From the NCBI RefSeq assembly GCF_004923315.1, contig NZ_CP039650.1:1823501-1887500 (forward strand): a stretch of 64,000 nt of DNA, read 5' to 3'. Below are positions 24,097 through 32,820 of the stretch, piece after piece. Each line of letters begins with the position of its first letter. The stretch's first letter is position 1. The notes under the pieces were generated by a model. It made no database searches. It was given only the letters and a program-made list of their open reading frames with translations, and was not told the origin of the DNA. The DNA comes from Azospirillum sp. TSA2s. GTDB lineage: Bacteria > Pseudomonadota > Alphaproteobacteria > Azospirillales > Azospirillaceae. Made by a program: the position numbers and the translations under genes.

Positions 24097-27000
24097 GTGA
24101 AGATTGAGTTTCTCAAGGCGGAAGGTATCCATCATCGAGAGATCGAAGGGATCGACCGTTTTAAGCAACTGCCTGGGGATTGGTACGGGTATGCCAATCT
24201 TGAGCAGCCGGACGCGAGCGGTCGTCCGCGGCAGATCGACGTTGTGCTGGTCATAGACGACCGTATCATCCTGGTCGATCTGAAGGACTGGTACGGCACC
24301 GTTACGAGCGACGGCCGGCGCTGGTCCTTGAACGGTAAGGTCCATGAAGGCTCGACATCTCCGGTGCATACGATTTCGGACCATGCGCGTCTTATCGCGT
24401 CGGGCCTCAAAACCTACCTCCTGCGCCAGAAGGTCCCTATCGTCCCCTTTGTCGACGGCTATGTGGTGATGACCGGTCGTGCGGATTATTCCGGCGTTCC
24501 CGACAATGAGCGCAAACGCATTTTCGATATCAACGAGTTCTGCACCATTCTCGTCGACAAAGGTAAAAGGTATAAAAACCTTTCAGAGCCAACGTTTGTT
24601 GATCGAACCCATTCTCTCGTCGGCTCCGGATCACCTTGGCGGCACAGGCTGGATCACTATTTCGGAAACCGAGATTATTTCAAGCCACAAGAGAAGATTT
24701 TCGGGAACCATCGCATCATCGGGCACGCGCTACATCGGCACAAAACAGGCATTTACGAGGAGTTCGACGCTCAGGAGATTGGCACCAGACGGACAGCGGC
24801 GTTCCTCCGTTATTGGGACTTCACGCAGGCCGAAGCCAAGTATGCCAGTCAGCAGAACCGCAAGGAGATCGCCGGACGGGAACTCGAGGTCATCAACCAT
24901 CTACTTTCCAGAAGCGCGGAAGCGGAGACGGTTTTCCTGCGGCATAAGACGCAGGACCGTGACGTCGGAATGCATTTCTGGGAGATTTTCGAACGCCATC
25001 GCGACATCAAGCGCTTCAACCAGTTTATGGCCGGGCCCGGCAAATCGGCGGGAAGGGCGCTGAGACTCGATCTTGCGCGTGCCTTGCTCAAGCAAGCATC
25101 CATTCTACATGGGCTGGATGTCGCGCATTGTGACCTCAATGAACACAGTGTCTGGCTGGAACTGCCGACGACCGTTCGGCTGTCCCACCTGTTTCTCGCG
25201 AAAATCCCTGAAGGGCGCTCAATCTTTGCCAGTCGCATGGACTTTCTTGAACATCCGGTGATCTTTCCGGAGGATACGCTTGGCTTGTCGAGCGATCCCT
25301 TCCAAAAGGACGTTTTCCTGCTTGGCCGTCTCGTGCATCGGCTCCTGTTCGGTGTCTGGCCGGTCGGAGAACATGCGGAATGGGACGCGGCAGTTGACAA
25401 TCGGGACGAATATCGGAACCTCCACGCTTGGTTTGCTCAAGTTCTCGACGCAGAGCCCGACAAACGGTTCCGCACCGCGACATCAATGCTTGATGCCTTC
25501 AACGCCGCCACCGCGCCGGAGGGTATCAGCGCAGCGGTGCTCGATGCCCTGCACAGATTCCGGGGCCCCTTTAAGAACATGGCGGCGTTCTTTCGTCGTT
25601 TCCCATCCCTGCAGGAGATAGAGGGAACAAGCGGTCGTGCCTCGATTTATCGCACGGCCGATAGTGACTGCGCATTGCTTGTCAAGCAATGGGAGCGCGC
25701 GGGAAACTGGGAGGATGAGGCCACCGATGGAGCTCGCCTGCTTGCCTTCTGCCGTTGGGCAGAAAGGCTCGCGGCATCCGACCTGAACGGCATCGTGCAG
25801 ATTCGTGGCGTGTTTTATCTGCAAGACTGCCTTTCGTTGGTCCTAGACTTCGTCGAAGGCCCGACCTTGCAGGAATTACTGGCCGCGCCACGTGGGGAAG
25901 GCCCCCTGGGTGCCAATGGAGCGGCACTGACCTTTCTGGAAAGGCTGACCAGCGCGGTGACCGACCTGCATGAAGCCGGCTTCCAACATGGAGACATCAA
26001 CCCCTCGAACATCATCTGCCAGCTTGAGGGCGCAGACGGCATGAGCGCGCCGATGCCGGTCCTGATCGACCTTCTGGAACTGGGGAGGGCCGAGGAGGGG
26101 GAGCGTCTGACGCCCGGTTATTCGCCGCCCTATGCGGCCAGCCCCGCCGAACGGGACCGCTTTGCCGTCCTACGCATCGTCGATGAGGTGATCAATCACG
26201 CCGCCGGAGAGTCGGCGGGCCTTCCCGCGATCAGGGATGCTATCGAAACCTGCCGCACCAAGCCGCCGCTGCTAGGATCCTTGTCACCCCTTCTGGACAC
26301 CCTGCGCAGGGTTCTAGCGCCGGTCACGCCTCGTGAGACGCTGCGCTTCGCCATTCCCGCAGGCAGTCATGCTGGCGGTCGGATGCGGCCCGACAATCAC
26401 GAGTTTCACGTCTGCTTGAGGGATGAGATTGGCGGGCAGGTGCTGGAGATCACGGGGGCCGAGCAAAGGCTGACAATCCGGTTCAATCGCGAGGGGAAGC
26501 CGGTGCATGCTTCCACGATGCTGGTTTCACAAAACCAAGTTGGCAACGCGATGCGGCACCGCATCCTGACTTTGCAGGACCACATCGAGCTTCTGCCTGG
26601 AATGCCCTTCGATCCTGCATCAGTGGATCTGCTTCTAGAGCGTCCTGAGATACAGAATAGGCTGCGCAAGGCCAGCCGGCCGGCCACCGACGTCGAAGAC
26701 GACTCTCAGCATGTTGGCTCTCTCGACGACGAATTGGCACCCGCAACGGCGTTCCCTGTCGACACTGATCTCGATCGAGACCAGGAGGCCGATGCCGAAC
26801 AACTCGCGGCTCTCAGATTTCTGGATGAGCAGGCCACCCAGGATGATGCTCTCGTTCCAGCGGCTCAGGCGGAGGCCGCTGCGGCAAAGGCCGAGAAGCA
26901 GACGCTTCCCGATGTTTCGATCCCTCTTCTGTGGAATACGCTCGTCGAGGTCGAAGAGGAAGACATTATCGAGGTGCGGGCTCTGGCGGAACCTTATGCT

Positions 27001-29166
27001 TTCGAGGGGCGTGACCTTTATGTCGTTCCGGTGGACTTCTCCACCGGCGCATTCGAGTTTGAGAAGGAAGACCAGGTTTCAGTCCTGCGTGTCCACGGGG
27101 AGAAACTGATCCCGGTTGGCCACCTGGACGTGGCTCGTTGCCAGAGCAACGCACTCGCCATCGACTTCAGAAAGGCCCGGCTTCACCCAAACCTCAAACC
27201 CTGCCGCGAAGGCGACCTCCTACGGCTAGAAAGTAAGCGGGAGTCGGAAAGCCGGAACCGTCGCAAGAACGCCATCGATCGTATTCTGCGCGGCGACACC
27301 CTAGTCAAAAACCTCGCGCGCCATTTCCAGGCTAACAACACGCTTGAGCGCACGTTGTTCGGGGTGGCGCCTGACGCGAGTCACCTTGAATCCGCCTATG
27401 GCCTGAACGAGTCCCAAATCAGGGCCTTCCAAAATCTGTGGACCACGGGTGGCCTAGGCCTTCTGCAGGGACCGCCTGGGACCGGAAAGACCCGCTTCAT
27501 CGCGGCTTTCATCCACTATGCTCTCACCAAAGGCGGGATTCAGAACGTCCTAATCGCAAGCCAGTCCCATGAAGCGGTCGACCAGGCTGTCGGGGGGGTT
27601 ATCGCCCTCTTCAACGCGCGAGGTGAGGACCTGAGCCTGGTGAGGCTGGGACAGCAACGCGACAGCGTTTCTGAAGCGATCAGGCACTACCACCAGGCCA
27701 GCGTCGAGGAAGGCTACAAAGATACCTTCCGCGCCAAAATCAAGGAGAAGATCCTGCTTGCCGGCGGGCGGATCGGCTTCAGCGAGAAGGTGCTCCTCGA
27801 CATTCATCATATGGTCACCGTGGTGCGTCCAGTCCTGCGTCAGTTGGAAAGCCTGCGCGCGCAGCAGCCGGAAGTGCAGAAGGTCGGGGATCCGCATAGC
27901 TTGGGAGTGATCCAGAACCGCATCGAGGATCTCGAGGCAACGGTTCGTCGCCTGCTGGCCACGGTAGGCTACTATCCTCCTGCAAACCTACTGGATCGTG
28001 GGGAGCGCCTGATCAACGTTCTGTTGACCGACTACGGCATCAGACATCTGTTGGTGCCTCCGGAGATGGTTCGCCGGCTGATCGAGGTCATCGCCATCGT
28101 CGATGACTGGATCGGTCATGTGAGCAACCGAAAGCAAAGTTTCGAGGAATTTCTCATGCACACTCGGCAGGTGGCATGCGGAACGTGCGTCGGGTTGGGG
28201 AAGGCCAGCTTCGGCGTCGCCTCGGCCAAATTCGATCTAGTGGTCATCGACGAAGCTGGCCGCTGCAATGCAGGCGAACTCGCCGTTCCGATGCAGTCGG
28301 GCCGGAAGATCATTCTTGTCGGCGACCACAAGCAACTCGAGCCTCATCATGATTCAGCATACGTGAGGGAGGTTGAGAGTCGGACGGGTATCCCCGCACC
28401 CGAAGTGCGACGGAGCGATTTTGAGCGGGTCTTCAAATCCCCCTATGGCCAAGCCGTCGGGCAGACCCTGACCAAGCAGTACCGCATGCTTCCGCCCATC
28501 GGAGAGTTGATTTCGCGCTCCTTCTACAAGGAGACACCGCTCGAGCCGGGTCGTTTCGATCCCAAGATCCCCGACGGCGTGCTTCCCGAGTGCCTCTCCA
28601 AGCCGATCCTTTGGATCGACACGGCGTCGCTGGGGTCCCAGGCGTACGACAAGGTCCGTGGCTCGACGAGTCGGTACAACGACCAGGAAGCTGACGCCAT
28701 TATCGACCTGCTGAAGACGCTCGACCGGCACCAGCCGTTCCGAAAGTGGCTTGCTTTGGTCGATCAGCAGCATCCCATCGGCATCGTCTGTGGCTATGCC
28801 GCGCAGGTGAATGTCATCCAGCACGGCGTCGCCAGGGCAGGGCTAAGCCAGGATCTTCGCAAGGCGCTCAGGATCAATACGATTGACGCGTACCAGGGGA
28901 AGGAAAACCTGATCGTAATCGTTTCGCTCGTACGCAATAATATTCGAGGCTTGATCAGGCATGGTCGCAGGACCATAGAACAGGGTTTTATGGCCAAGCC
29001 CAACCGGATAAACGTGGCCCTGTCGCGAGCCATGGACCGCCTGGTGATCGTCGGAACGACGGTCGGGTGGCTTGACGGGAGCCCGATGCAGAAGGTCCTG
29101 GACAATGTCAGGGACATCCAAAAGGCAGGCGAAGCCATGATCGTCGACAAGGCAGGCAAAAAATGA
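24097..29166 (+). CDS. NERD nuclease - pseudokinase - kinase - SF1 helicase fusion protein
   Basis: A 1,689-residue protein from a GTG preceded by AGCGGGGGGG. Residues about 15-110 form a NERD-like nuclease domain (QIDVVLVIDDRIILVDLKDW; D48, D61 and K63 as the D-(D/E)xK-type core, with Asp in place of Glu). Residues about 200-480 look kinase-like but decayed: HCDLNEHSVWL is present, with no DFG. Residues about 505-700 are a better kinase domain, with Lys in LLVKQW (about 530), HGDINPSNI (631-639) and D658 in LIDLLELG in place of DFG. After a linker, the C-terminal 600 residues are an SF1B (Upf1/Dna2-like) helicase: QGPPGTGKT, VVIDEAGR, VGDHKQLEP, KQYRML, IDAYQGKE and NVALSRAMDRL. NERD plus kinase recalls PglW of BREX type 2, but no pglX, pglZ or brx gene is nearby and the helicase is fused. 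The next gene overlaps by ATGA. A defence role is inferred from domains and island context. Confidence 0.88.
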   Translation: MKIEFLKAEGIHHREIEGIDRFKQLPGDWYGYANLEQPDASGRPRQIDVVLVIDDRIILVDLKDWYGTVTSDGRRWSLNGKVHEGSTSPVHTISDHARLIASGLKTYLLRQKVPIVPFVDGYVVMTGRADYSGVPDNERKRIFDINEFCTILVDKGKRYKNLSEPTFVDRTHSLVGSGSPWRHRLDHYFGNRDYFKPQEKIFGNHRIIGHALHRHKTGIYEEFDAQEIGTRRTAAFLRYWDFTQAEAKYASQQNRKEIAGRELEVINHLLSRSAEAETVFLRHKTQDRDVGMHFWEIFERHRDIKRFNQFMAGPGKSAGRALRLDLARALLKQASILHGLDVAHCDLNEHSVWLELPTTVRLSHLFLAKIPEGRSIFASRMDFLEHPVIFPEDTLGLSSDPFQKDVFLLGRLVHRLLFGVWPVGEHAEWDAAVDNRDEYRNLHAWFAQVLDAEPDKRFRTATSMLDAFNAATAPEGISAAVLDALHRFRGPFKNMAAFFRRFPSLQEIEGTSGRASIYRTADSDCALLVKQWERAGNWEDEATDGARLLAFCRWAERLAASDLNGIVQIRGVFYLQDCLSLVLDFVEGPTLQELLAAPRGEGPLGANGAALTFLERLTSAVTDLHEAGFQHGDINPSNIICQLEGADGMSAPMPVLIDLLELGRAEEGERLTPGYSPPYAASPAERDRFAVLRIVDEVINHAAGESAGLPAIRDAIETCRTKPPLLGSLSPLLDTLRRVLAPVTPRETLRFAIPAGSHAGGRMRPDNHEFHVCLRDEIGGQVLEITGAEQRLTIRFNREGKPVHASTMLVSQNQVGNAMRHRILTLQDHIELLPGMPFDPASVDLLLERPEIQNRLRKASRPATDVEDDSQHVGSLDDELAPATAFPVDTDLDRDQEADAEQLAALRFLDEQATQDDALVPAAQAEAAAAKAEKQTLPDVSIPLLWNTLVEVEEEDIIEVRALAEPYAFEGRDLYVVPVDFSTGAFEFEKEDQVSVLRVHGEKLIPVGHLDVARCQSNALAIDFRKARLHPNLKPCREGDLLRLESKRESESRNRRKNAIDRILRGDTLVKNLARHFQANNTLERTLFGVAPDASHLESAYGLNESQIRAFQNLWTTGGLGLLQGPPGTGKTRFIAAFIHYALTKGGIQNVLIASQSHEAVDQAVGGVIALFNARGEDLSLVRLGQQRDSVSEAIRHYHQASVEEGYKDTFRAKIKEKILLAGGRIGFSEKVLLDIHHMVTVVRPVLRQLESLRAQQPEVQKVGDPHSLGVIQNRIEDLEATVRRLLATVGYYPPANLLDRGERLINVLLTDYGIRHLLVPPEMVRRLIEVIAIVDDWIGHVSNRKQSFEEFLMHTRQVACGTCVGLGKASFGVASAKFDLVVIDEAGRCNAGELAVPMQSGRKIILVGDHKQLEPHHDSAYVREVESRTGIPAPEVRRSDFERVFKSPYGQAVGQTLTKQYRMLPPIGELISRSFYKETPLEPGRFDPKIPDGVLPECLSKPILWIDTASLGSQAYDKVRGSTSRYNDQEADAIIDLLKTLDRHQPFRKWLALVDQQHPIGIVCGYAAQVNVIQHGVARAGLSQDLRKALRINTIDAYQGKENLIVIVSLVRNNIRGLIRHGRRTIEQGFMAKPNRINVALSRAMDRLVIVGTTVGWLDGSPMQKVLDNVRDIQKAGEAMIVDKAGKK

Positions 29167-30776
29167 CCGACGTTACCGACTCCCATGACGATCTAACGAT
29201 CGAGATCGATCGGTTGGATGCCTTGCTCCCCTGTCGACGCTTCCACATCCAGTTCAAGGTGGCAGCGGAGAGCACGCTTTCGCTGACGACGGAATTCCTT
29301 CTGCGCCTCCTGCGGCACACCGATGACTTGACCGATCAGGATATAGCCGAGTTCTTTGGATTCAATGAGCGTGAGGTTGCTTACGTCCTCGAGGGAGCCG
29401 AAGGGTTCATCAATCGCAAGCGGGACCGGATCTCGCTGAACGCAGCTGGTGACCAGAGGTTCGATCTCGATCCAAGCCGTCCACGCCTCATCAACGTTGC
29501 CGAACGCGAGATCTTGCAGGGCTTCGAGTTGATCTCGTTCAATCCTGTGAAGGTCGAACGGATTTCTAGCTTCGCCCGTGGATTGCCCGAACTCCCCATC
29601 GTCGACGCTGAGGCGATCGAGAATTCGGATCAGAAGGTCAAGGAAGCCTTCCGTCGGCGTTTTTCGGACATCAAGGCGATGCGCGCTTGGCGGAACGAGA
29701 CGGACGAGACGCTGTACAGCATCGACAGCCTCACGGGCTCCGACCGGCGCGATGTGATCGTGCCGATTAGCGTTCGCCTCCCGGAAAATGGTGGCGAGGT
29801 TGTCCCCAACCTGGAGGGGTGGACCTCTGGCCCAAGCAGTCAGGACACCCTGGACATCGTTTCGGCTTGCGCCACGCTTCTGCAAGCCAGCGCTGTCCCA
29901 AAGGTTCCCGAGACGGCACCTGCCTATGATCTCATGGTCGACTGCATGCAAGGACAGTTAGCTTCCTTCAGAACTCCGGCTGGCTTCGATCGCCGCGCGT
30001 TCTTCGACCGCGTCAAGGGACGGAAAGGCGTGTTCAGGAAGGAGCGACTAACACTTCCGGTGATCGGCAGTCTCTGTGCCGAGGAAAATCAGCGGCGCCT
30101 CAGGGAAGCAATTCGACTTGCCGGACAGTTCTATCGGAAGGCAAAGGAAGGCCCTGATTTGCTGCTCTGGTGGAAGCCGGACTTGCCTCACTGGGGCTGT
30201 TCGTCGCACCTACCAGTGACGGTAGAGCTCCTGCAGGCTGGTTTTGTCCGACAGGGCGATCTGAACAAAACCGCCAACAACAAGGCGGACGCCAAGAGTA
30301 CCGGACCGGGAATTCAAAGTATTGGCCCGGGAGTGGTCGATGAGCCGGAAGATGATGAGAGGCTCCTGAAGCCGGTTCTCTTTACCCGATATCGCCCAAG
30401 GCTGGCTAGGCAGTTCGGCGAGGTGTTCGAAGCCATTTTGACGCATGACGGACCATCCACGATCCAGCCCACCTTCGAGTTGCTGCTGGTGCCAAGCCGT
30501 CTCGTGGCCATTCTTGTCCACGCCCCCATGTCGGGTAACGGCTATCCCATCCCCATGGGAGCCATATCCGTCGATCCAGCCGTGGTCGAGCGGGCCCACG
30601 GATTGATGCAGCGTCTGCTGACCAACCGTTTGACCGTTGCCCGGCCTGAGGGCGACAGGTCGACCGACTGGGCCGCGATCGTCCGTGATGCTGTTGGTGT
30701 TACTCAGGAGCCGGGCACGCTGGACGATATCGAGGACGAGGAGATGAGACAGGGGGAGGGGGCCAGGGAGACCTGA
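29163..30776 (+). CDS. Unknown partner protein of the NERD-kinase-helicase, winged-helix N-terminus
   Basis: A 537-residue protein whose ATG overlaps the stop of the preceding gene (ATGA), so the two are almost certainly made together. Residues about 38-95 look like a winged helix: helices LTTEFLLRLLRHTD and LTDQDIAEFFGFNEREVAYVLEG, then a wing FINRKRDRISLNAAG. The middle and C-terminal parts are mixed alpha/beta with no motif I recognise. There is a charged low-complexity linker (about 355-395, NKTANNKADAKST) and an acidic tail (DDIEDEEMRQGEG). There is no signal peptide or membrane segment. It may be the DNA-binding, sensor or kinase-substrate component of the system. Confidence 0.8.
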   Translation: MTDVTDSHDDLTIEIDRLDALLPCRRFHIQFKVAAESTLSLTTEFLLRLLRHTDDLTDQDIAEFFGFNEREVAYVLEGAEGFINRKRDRISLNAAGDQRFDLDPSRPRLINVAEREILQGFELISFNPVKVERISSFARGLPELPIVDAEAIENSDQKVKEAFRRRFSDIKAMRAWRNETDETLYSIDSLTGSDRRDVIVPISVRLPENGGEVVPNLEGWTSGPSSQDTLDIVSACATLLQASAVPKVPETAPAYDLMVDCMQGQLASFRTPAGFDRRAFFDRVKGRKGVFRKERLTLPVIGSLCAEENQRRLREAIRLAGQFYRKAKEGPDLLLWWKPDLPHWGCSSHLPVTVELLQAGFVRQGDLNKTANNKADAKSTGPGIQSIGPGVVDEPEDDERLLKPVLFTRYRPRLARQFGEVFEAILTHDGPSTIQPTFELLLVPSRLVAILVHAPMSGNGYPIPMGAISVDPAVVERAHGLMQRLLTNRLTVARPEGDRSTDWAAIVRDAVGVTQEPGTLDDIEDEEMRQGEGARET

Positions 30777-31139
30777 CGCCGTCCCCGCACCTCGCCGATT
30801 TTTTGTCTGCGCGCCGGTGGGGAGGATGGGCGCTACCGGAGAACTGCTCCTAGTGGCGTGCGCCAGACAGATCTTTTCGAAAGCCGCGCGAACCGAAAAT
30901 CGAAAGGCTGCGCTGTGATAGGTTGTATTGGTTGAAGAGGCGTAGGGGGGAGCGGTGTGAAAATCCGGGTCAGTCGAGGGGGCCGAGGTGCTCTGCTGCC
31001 CGGAAGTGAACGCACTCGGACTGTCCGACCTGCTGTGTTACAAGAAGTGGGGACATCAAGGCGTCTGAGATCTGGACAAACACTCGCTCAGGCACTCACA
31101 ATTCACTCACGCGGACAAAAGTCGGTTGCGCATAAGAAG
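30777..31139. other. Right end of the island (non-coding, repeated end motifs)
   Basis: This stretch of 360 bases has no convincing gene. It contains TGTCCGACCT (31022-31031, identical to 5953-5962 at the left end), TGGACAAAC (31073-31081) and CGGACAAAAGTC (31112-31123, inverted relative to the left-end copy). CACTC occurs three times between them (31081-31109). These are likely recombinase-binding sites. The frame from the GTG at 30957 runs through this end into htpX and could allow a chimeric product to be translated. Confidence 0.6.
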
Positions 31140-31142
31140 CAT

Positions 31143-31748
31143 GTGAAGAACCGCGACACCCTGATCATGACCATCACCGCGACCATCGCCGGTGCGGTGT
31201 CGATGCTTGCCAATTTCGGCCTGTTCTTCGGCAGCTCCAGCAATGACGAGCGCGGCGGCAACCCGCTGGGCATGGTCGGGGCGATCCTGGCCGCCATCCT
31301 CGCCCCCATCGCCGCGACGCTGGTGCAGATGGCGATCAGCCGCACCCGCGAGTTCGAGGCCGACCGCATCGGCGCCGAGATCTGCGGCCGTCCCAACTGG
31401 CTGGCCGATGCGCTGACCAACATCCACAACAGCGCCACCCACATCCCCAACTATCAGGCGGAGGCGCATCCGGCGACCGCCCACCTGTTCATCGCCAACC
31501 CGCTCAGCGGCGCCAGCATGGCCAGCCTGTTCTCGACCCATCCCGACATGGGCGAGCGGGTGGCACGGCTGCGCGCCATGGCGGCCCAGACCGGCAGCTT
31601 CAACGGTGGGTTCGGCAGTGGCGGCTTCGGTGGCGGCCACACCCCGCCGCGAGATGGCCGCTCGCCCTGGGGGGCGCCGCCGCAGGGTGGCAATCAAGGC
31701 GGGCAGGGCGGCTTCATGCCGCAGAACCGCCGCGGCCCGTGGGGCTGA
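31143..31748 (+). pseudogene. htpX: htpX, C-terminal half
   Basis: The frame resumes VKNRDTLIMTITATIAGAVSMLANFGLFFG, with two membrane segments, then the third zinc ligand in REFEADRIGAEI, FIANPL, FSTHPDMGERVARLRAMA and a Gly/Pro-rich tail. It joins exactly to HELAH at 5921-5923. The native codon after HELAH is GTG (31143-31145), which could in principle act as a restart, as could the upstream GTG at 30957 in the island. The fragment lacks the HExxH motif and cannot be a protease by itself. Precise excision of the island would restore the gene. Confidence 0.94.
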
Positions 31749-31859
31749 TCCGGGGCTGATCTCCGCAACGGTCCTCTGGTAAAGCATTGCGCGCCGAAGG
31801 GGTAGGCGACTACCCTTCCGGCACGCGCTCAACCATGACGGTCGCCAGGGGAAGCTTGC

Positions 31860-32792
31860 ATGTCCGAAGCCGCGAAATACCGCCTCGTTACCCGTTCCGA
31901 TTTCGACGGGCTCGTCTGCGCCGTCCTGCTGAAGGAATTGGGCATCCTCGACGAGATCAAGTTCGTCCATCCCAAGGACATGCAGGACGGCAAGGTCGAG
32001 ATCACCGGCCGCGACATCACCACCAACCTGCCATATGTCGAAGGCGCCCATCTGGTGTTCGACCATCACCTGTCGGAGACCATGCGCGTCGGCGAGAAGC
32101 CGAACCACATCATCGACCCTAAGGCCCCGTCCGCCGCCCGCGTCGTCTATGATTACTATGGCGGGAAGGAGCGCTTCCCCACCATCTCCGACGAGATGAT
32201 GCTGGCGGTCGATCAGGCCGACTCGGCGCAGTACCAGCGCGACGACATCCTGAACCCCACCGGCTGGACCCTGCTGAACTTCATCATGGACGCGCGCACC
32301 GGCCTGGGCCGCTTCCGCGAGTTCCGGGTGTCGAACTACCAGCTGATGATGGACCTGATCGACTACTGCCGCAGCCACTCCATCGCGCAGATCCTGGAAC
32401 TGCCCGACGTGAAGGAGCGGGTGGAGCTTTACACCCAGCATGCGGAGCTGTTCGTCGACCAGCTGAAGCGCTGCGCCACCGTGCGCGGCAACGTCGTCGT
32501 GCTCGACCTCCGCAAGGAGGAGACGATCTATGCCGGCAACCGCTTCATGATCTATGCGCTGTTCCCCGACACCAACGTGTCGATCCATGTGCTGTGGGGC
32601 CTGAAGCAGCAGAACACCGTGCTGGCCTGTGGCAAGTCGATCCTGAACCGCAGTTCGAAGACGGACATCGGCCCGCTGATGCTACAATATGGCGGCGGCG
32701 GCCATCAGGCGGCCGGCACCTGTCAGGTCGACAATGACCGGGCCGAAGAGGTATTGGAAGCGATCGTCGCCCGCATGCGCGCGGACGGCTGA
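31860..32792 (+). CDS. DHH family phosphoesterase
   Basis: A 310-residue DHH/DHHA1 phosphohydrolase. The metal motifs are RSDFDGLVCA near the N-terminus (D-x-D type), DHH at about residue 68, DQAD at about 120 and the substrate motif GGGGHQAAGT near the C-terminus. Relatives include exopolyphosphatases and oligoribonucleases/cyclic-dinucleotide phosphodiesterases (NrnA/GdpP type). Which substrate this one uses cannot be told from sequence. The ATG follows AGGGGAAGCTTGC. It is a single-domain soluble protein. The next gene starts about 30 bases downstream on the same strand. Confidence 0.88.
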   Translation: MSEAAKYRLVTRSDFDGLVCAVLLKELGILDEIKFVHPKDMQDGKVEITGRDITTNLPYVEGAHLVFDHHLSETMRVGEKPNHIIDPKAPSAARVVYDYYGGKERFPTISDEMMLAVDQADSAQYQRDDILNPTGWTLLNFIMDARTGLGRFREFRVSNYQLMMDLIDYCRSHSIAQILELPDVKERVELYTQHAELFVDQLKRCATVRGNVVVLDLRKEETIYAGNRFMIYALFPDTNVSIHVLWGLKQQNTVLACGKSILNRSSKTDIGPLMLQYGGGGHQAAGTCQVDNDRAEEVLEAIVARMRADG

Positions 32793-32820
32793 CCTCCTTC
32801 ACCGACCGGATCCCGAGCGA

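Larger units (their letters stand above)
5924..31142. mobile_element. 25-kb genomic island with three tyrosine recombinases, inserted in htpX
   Basis: The boundaries are read from the split gene. htpX reads ...CTGGCCCAT then TAAGCAG at the left, and ...AGAAGCAT then GTGAAGAAC at the right. Only CAT is common to both junctions, so the exact crossover may lie anywhere within those three bases, and no longer target duplication is seen. The left arm carries the recombinase operon and the right arm the NERD-kinase-helicase operon. GTCCG-containing motifs occur in inverted orientation near both ends: TTTTGTCCG at 5950-5958 and CGGACAAAAG at 31112-31121. A further TGTCCGACCT occurs directly repeated at 5953-5962 and 31022-31031. 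No conjugation or replication genes are visible, so the element is probably mobilised as a transposon-like or integrative unit by its own recombinases. Confidence 0.88.

Noticed and set aside
23643..24116. Minus-strand frame of 157 codons upstream of the NERD-kinase-helicase gene
   Set aside because: It has irregular composition, no family similarity and no good ribosome site, and it overlaps the start of the large gene.
24097..30776. Assignment as BREX type 2
   Set aside because: NERD plus kinase resembles PglW, but pglX, pglY and pglZ are absent and the helicase is fused, so the name would be unsupported.
5924..31142. Integrative conjugative element
   Set aside because: No relaxase, type IV secretion or coupling protein gene is visible between the boundaries.
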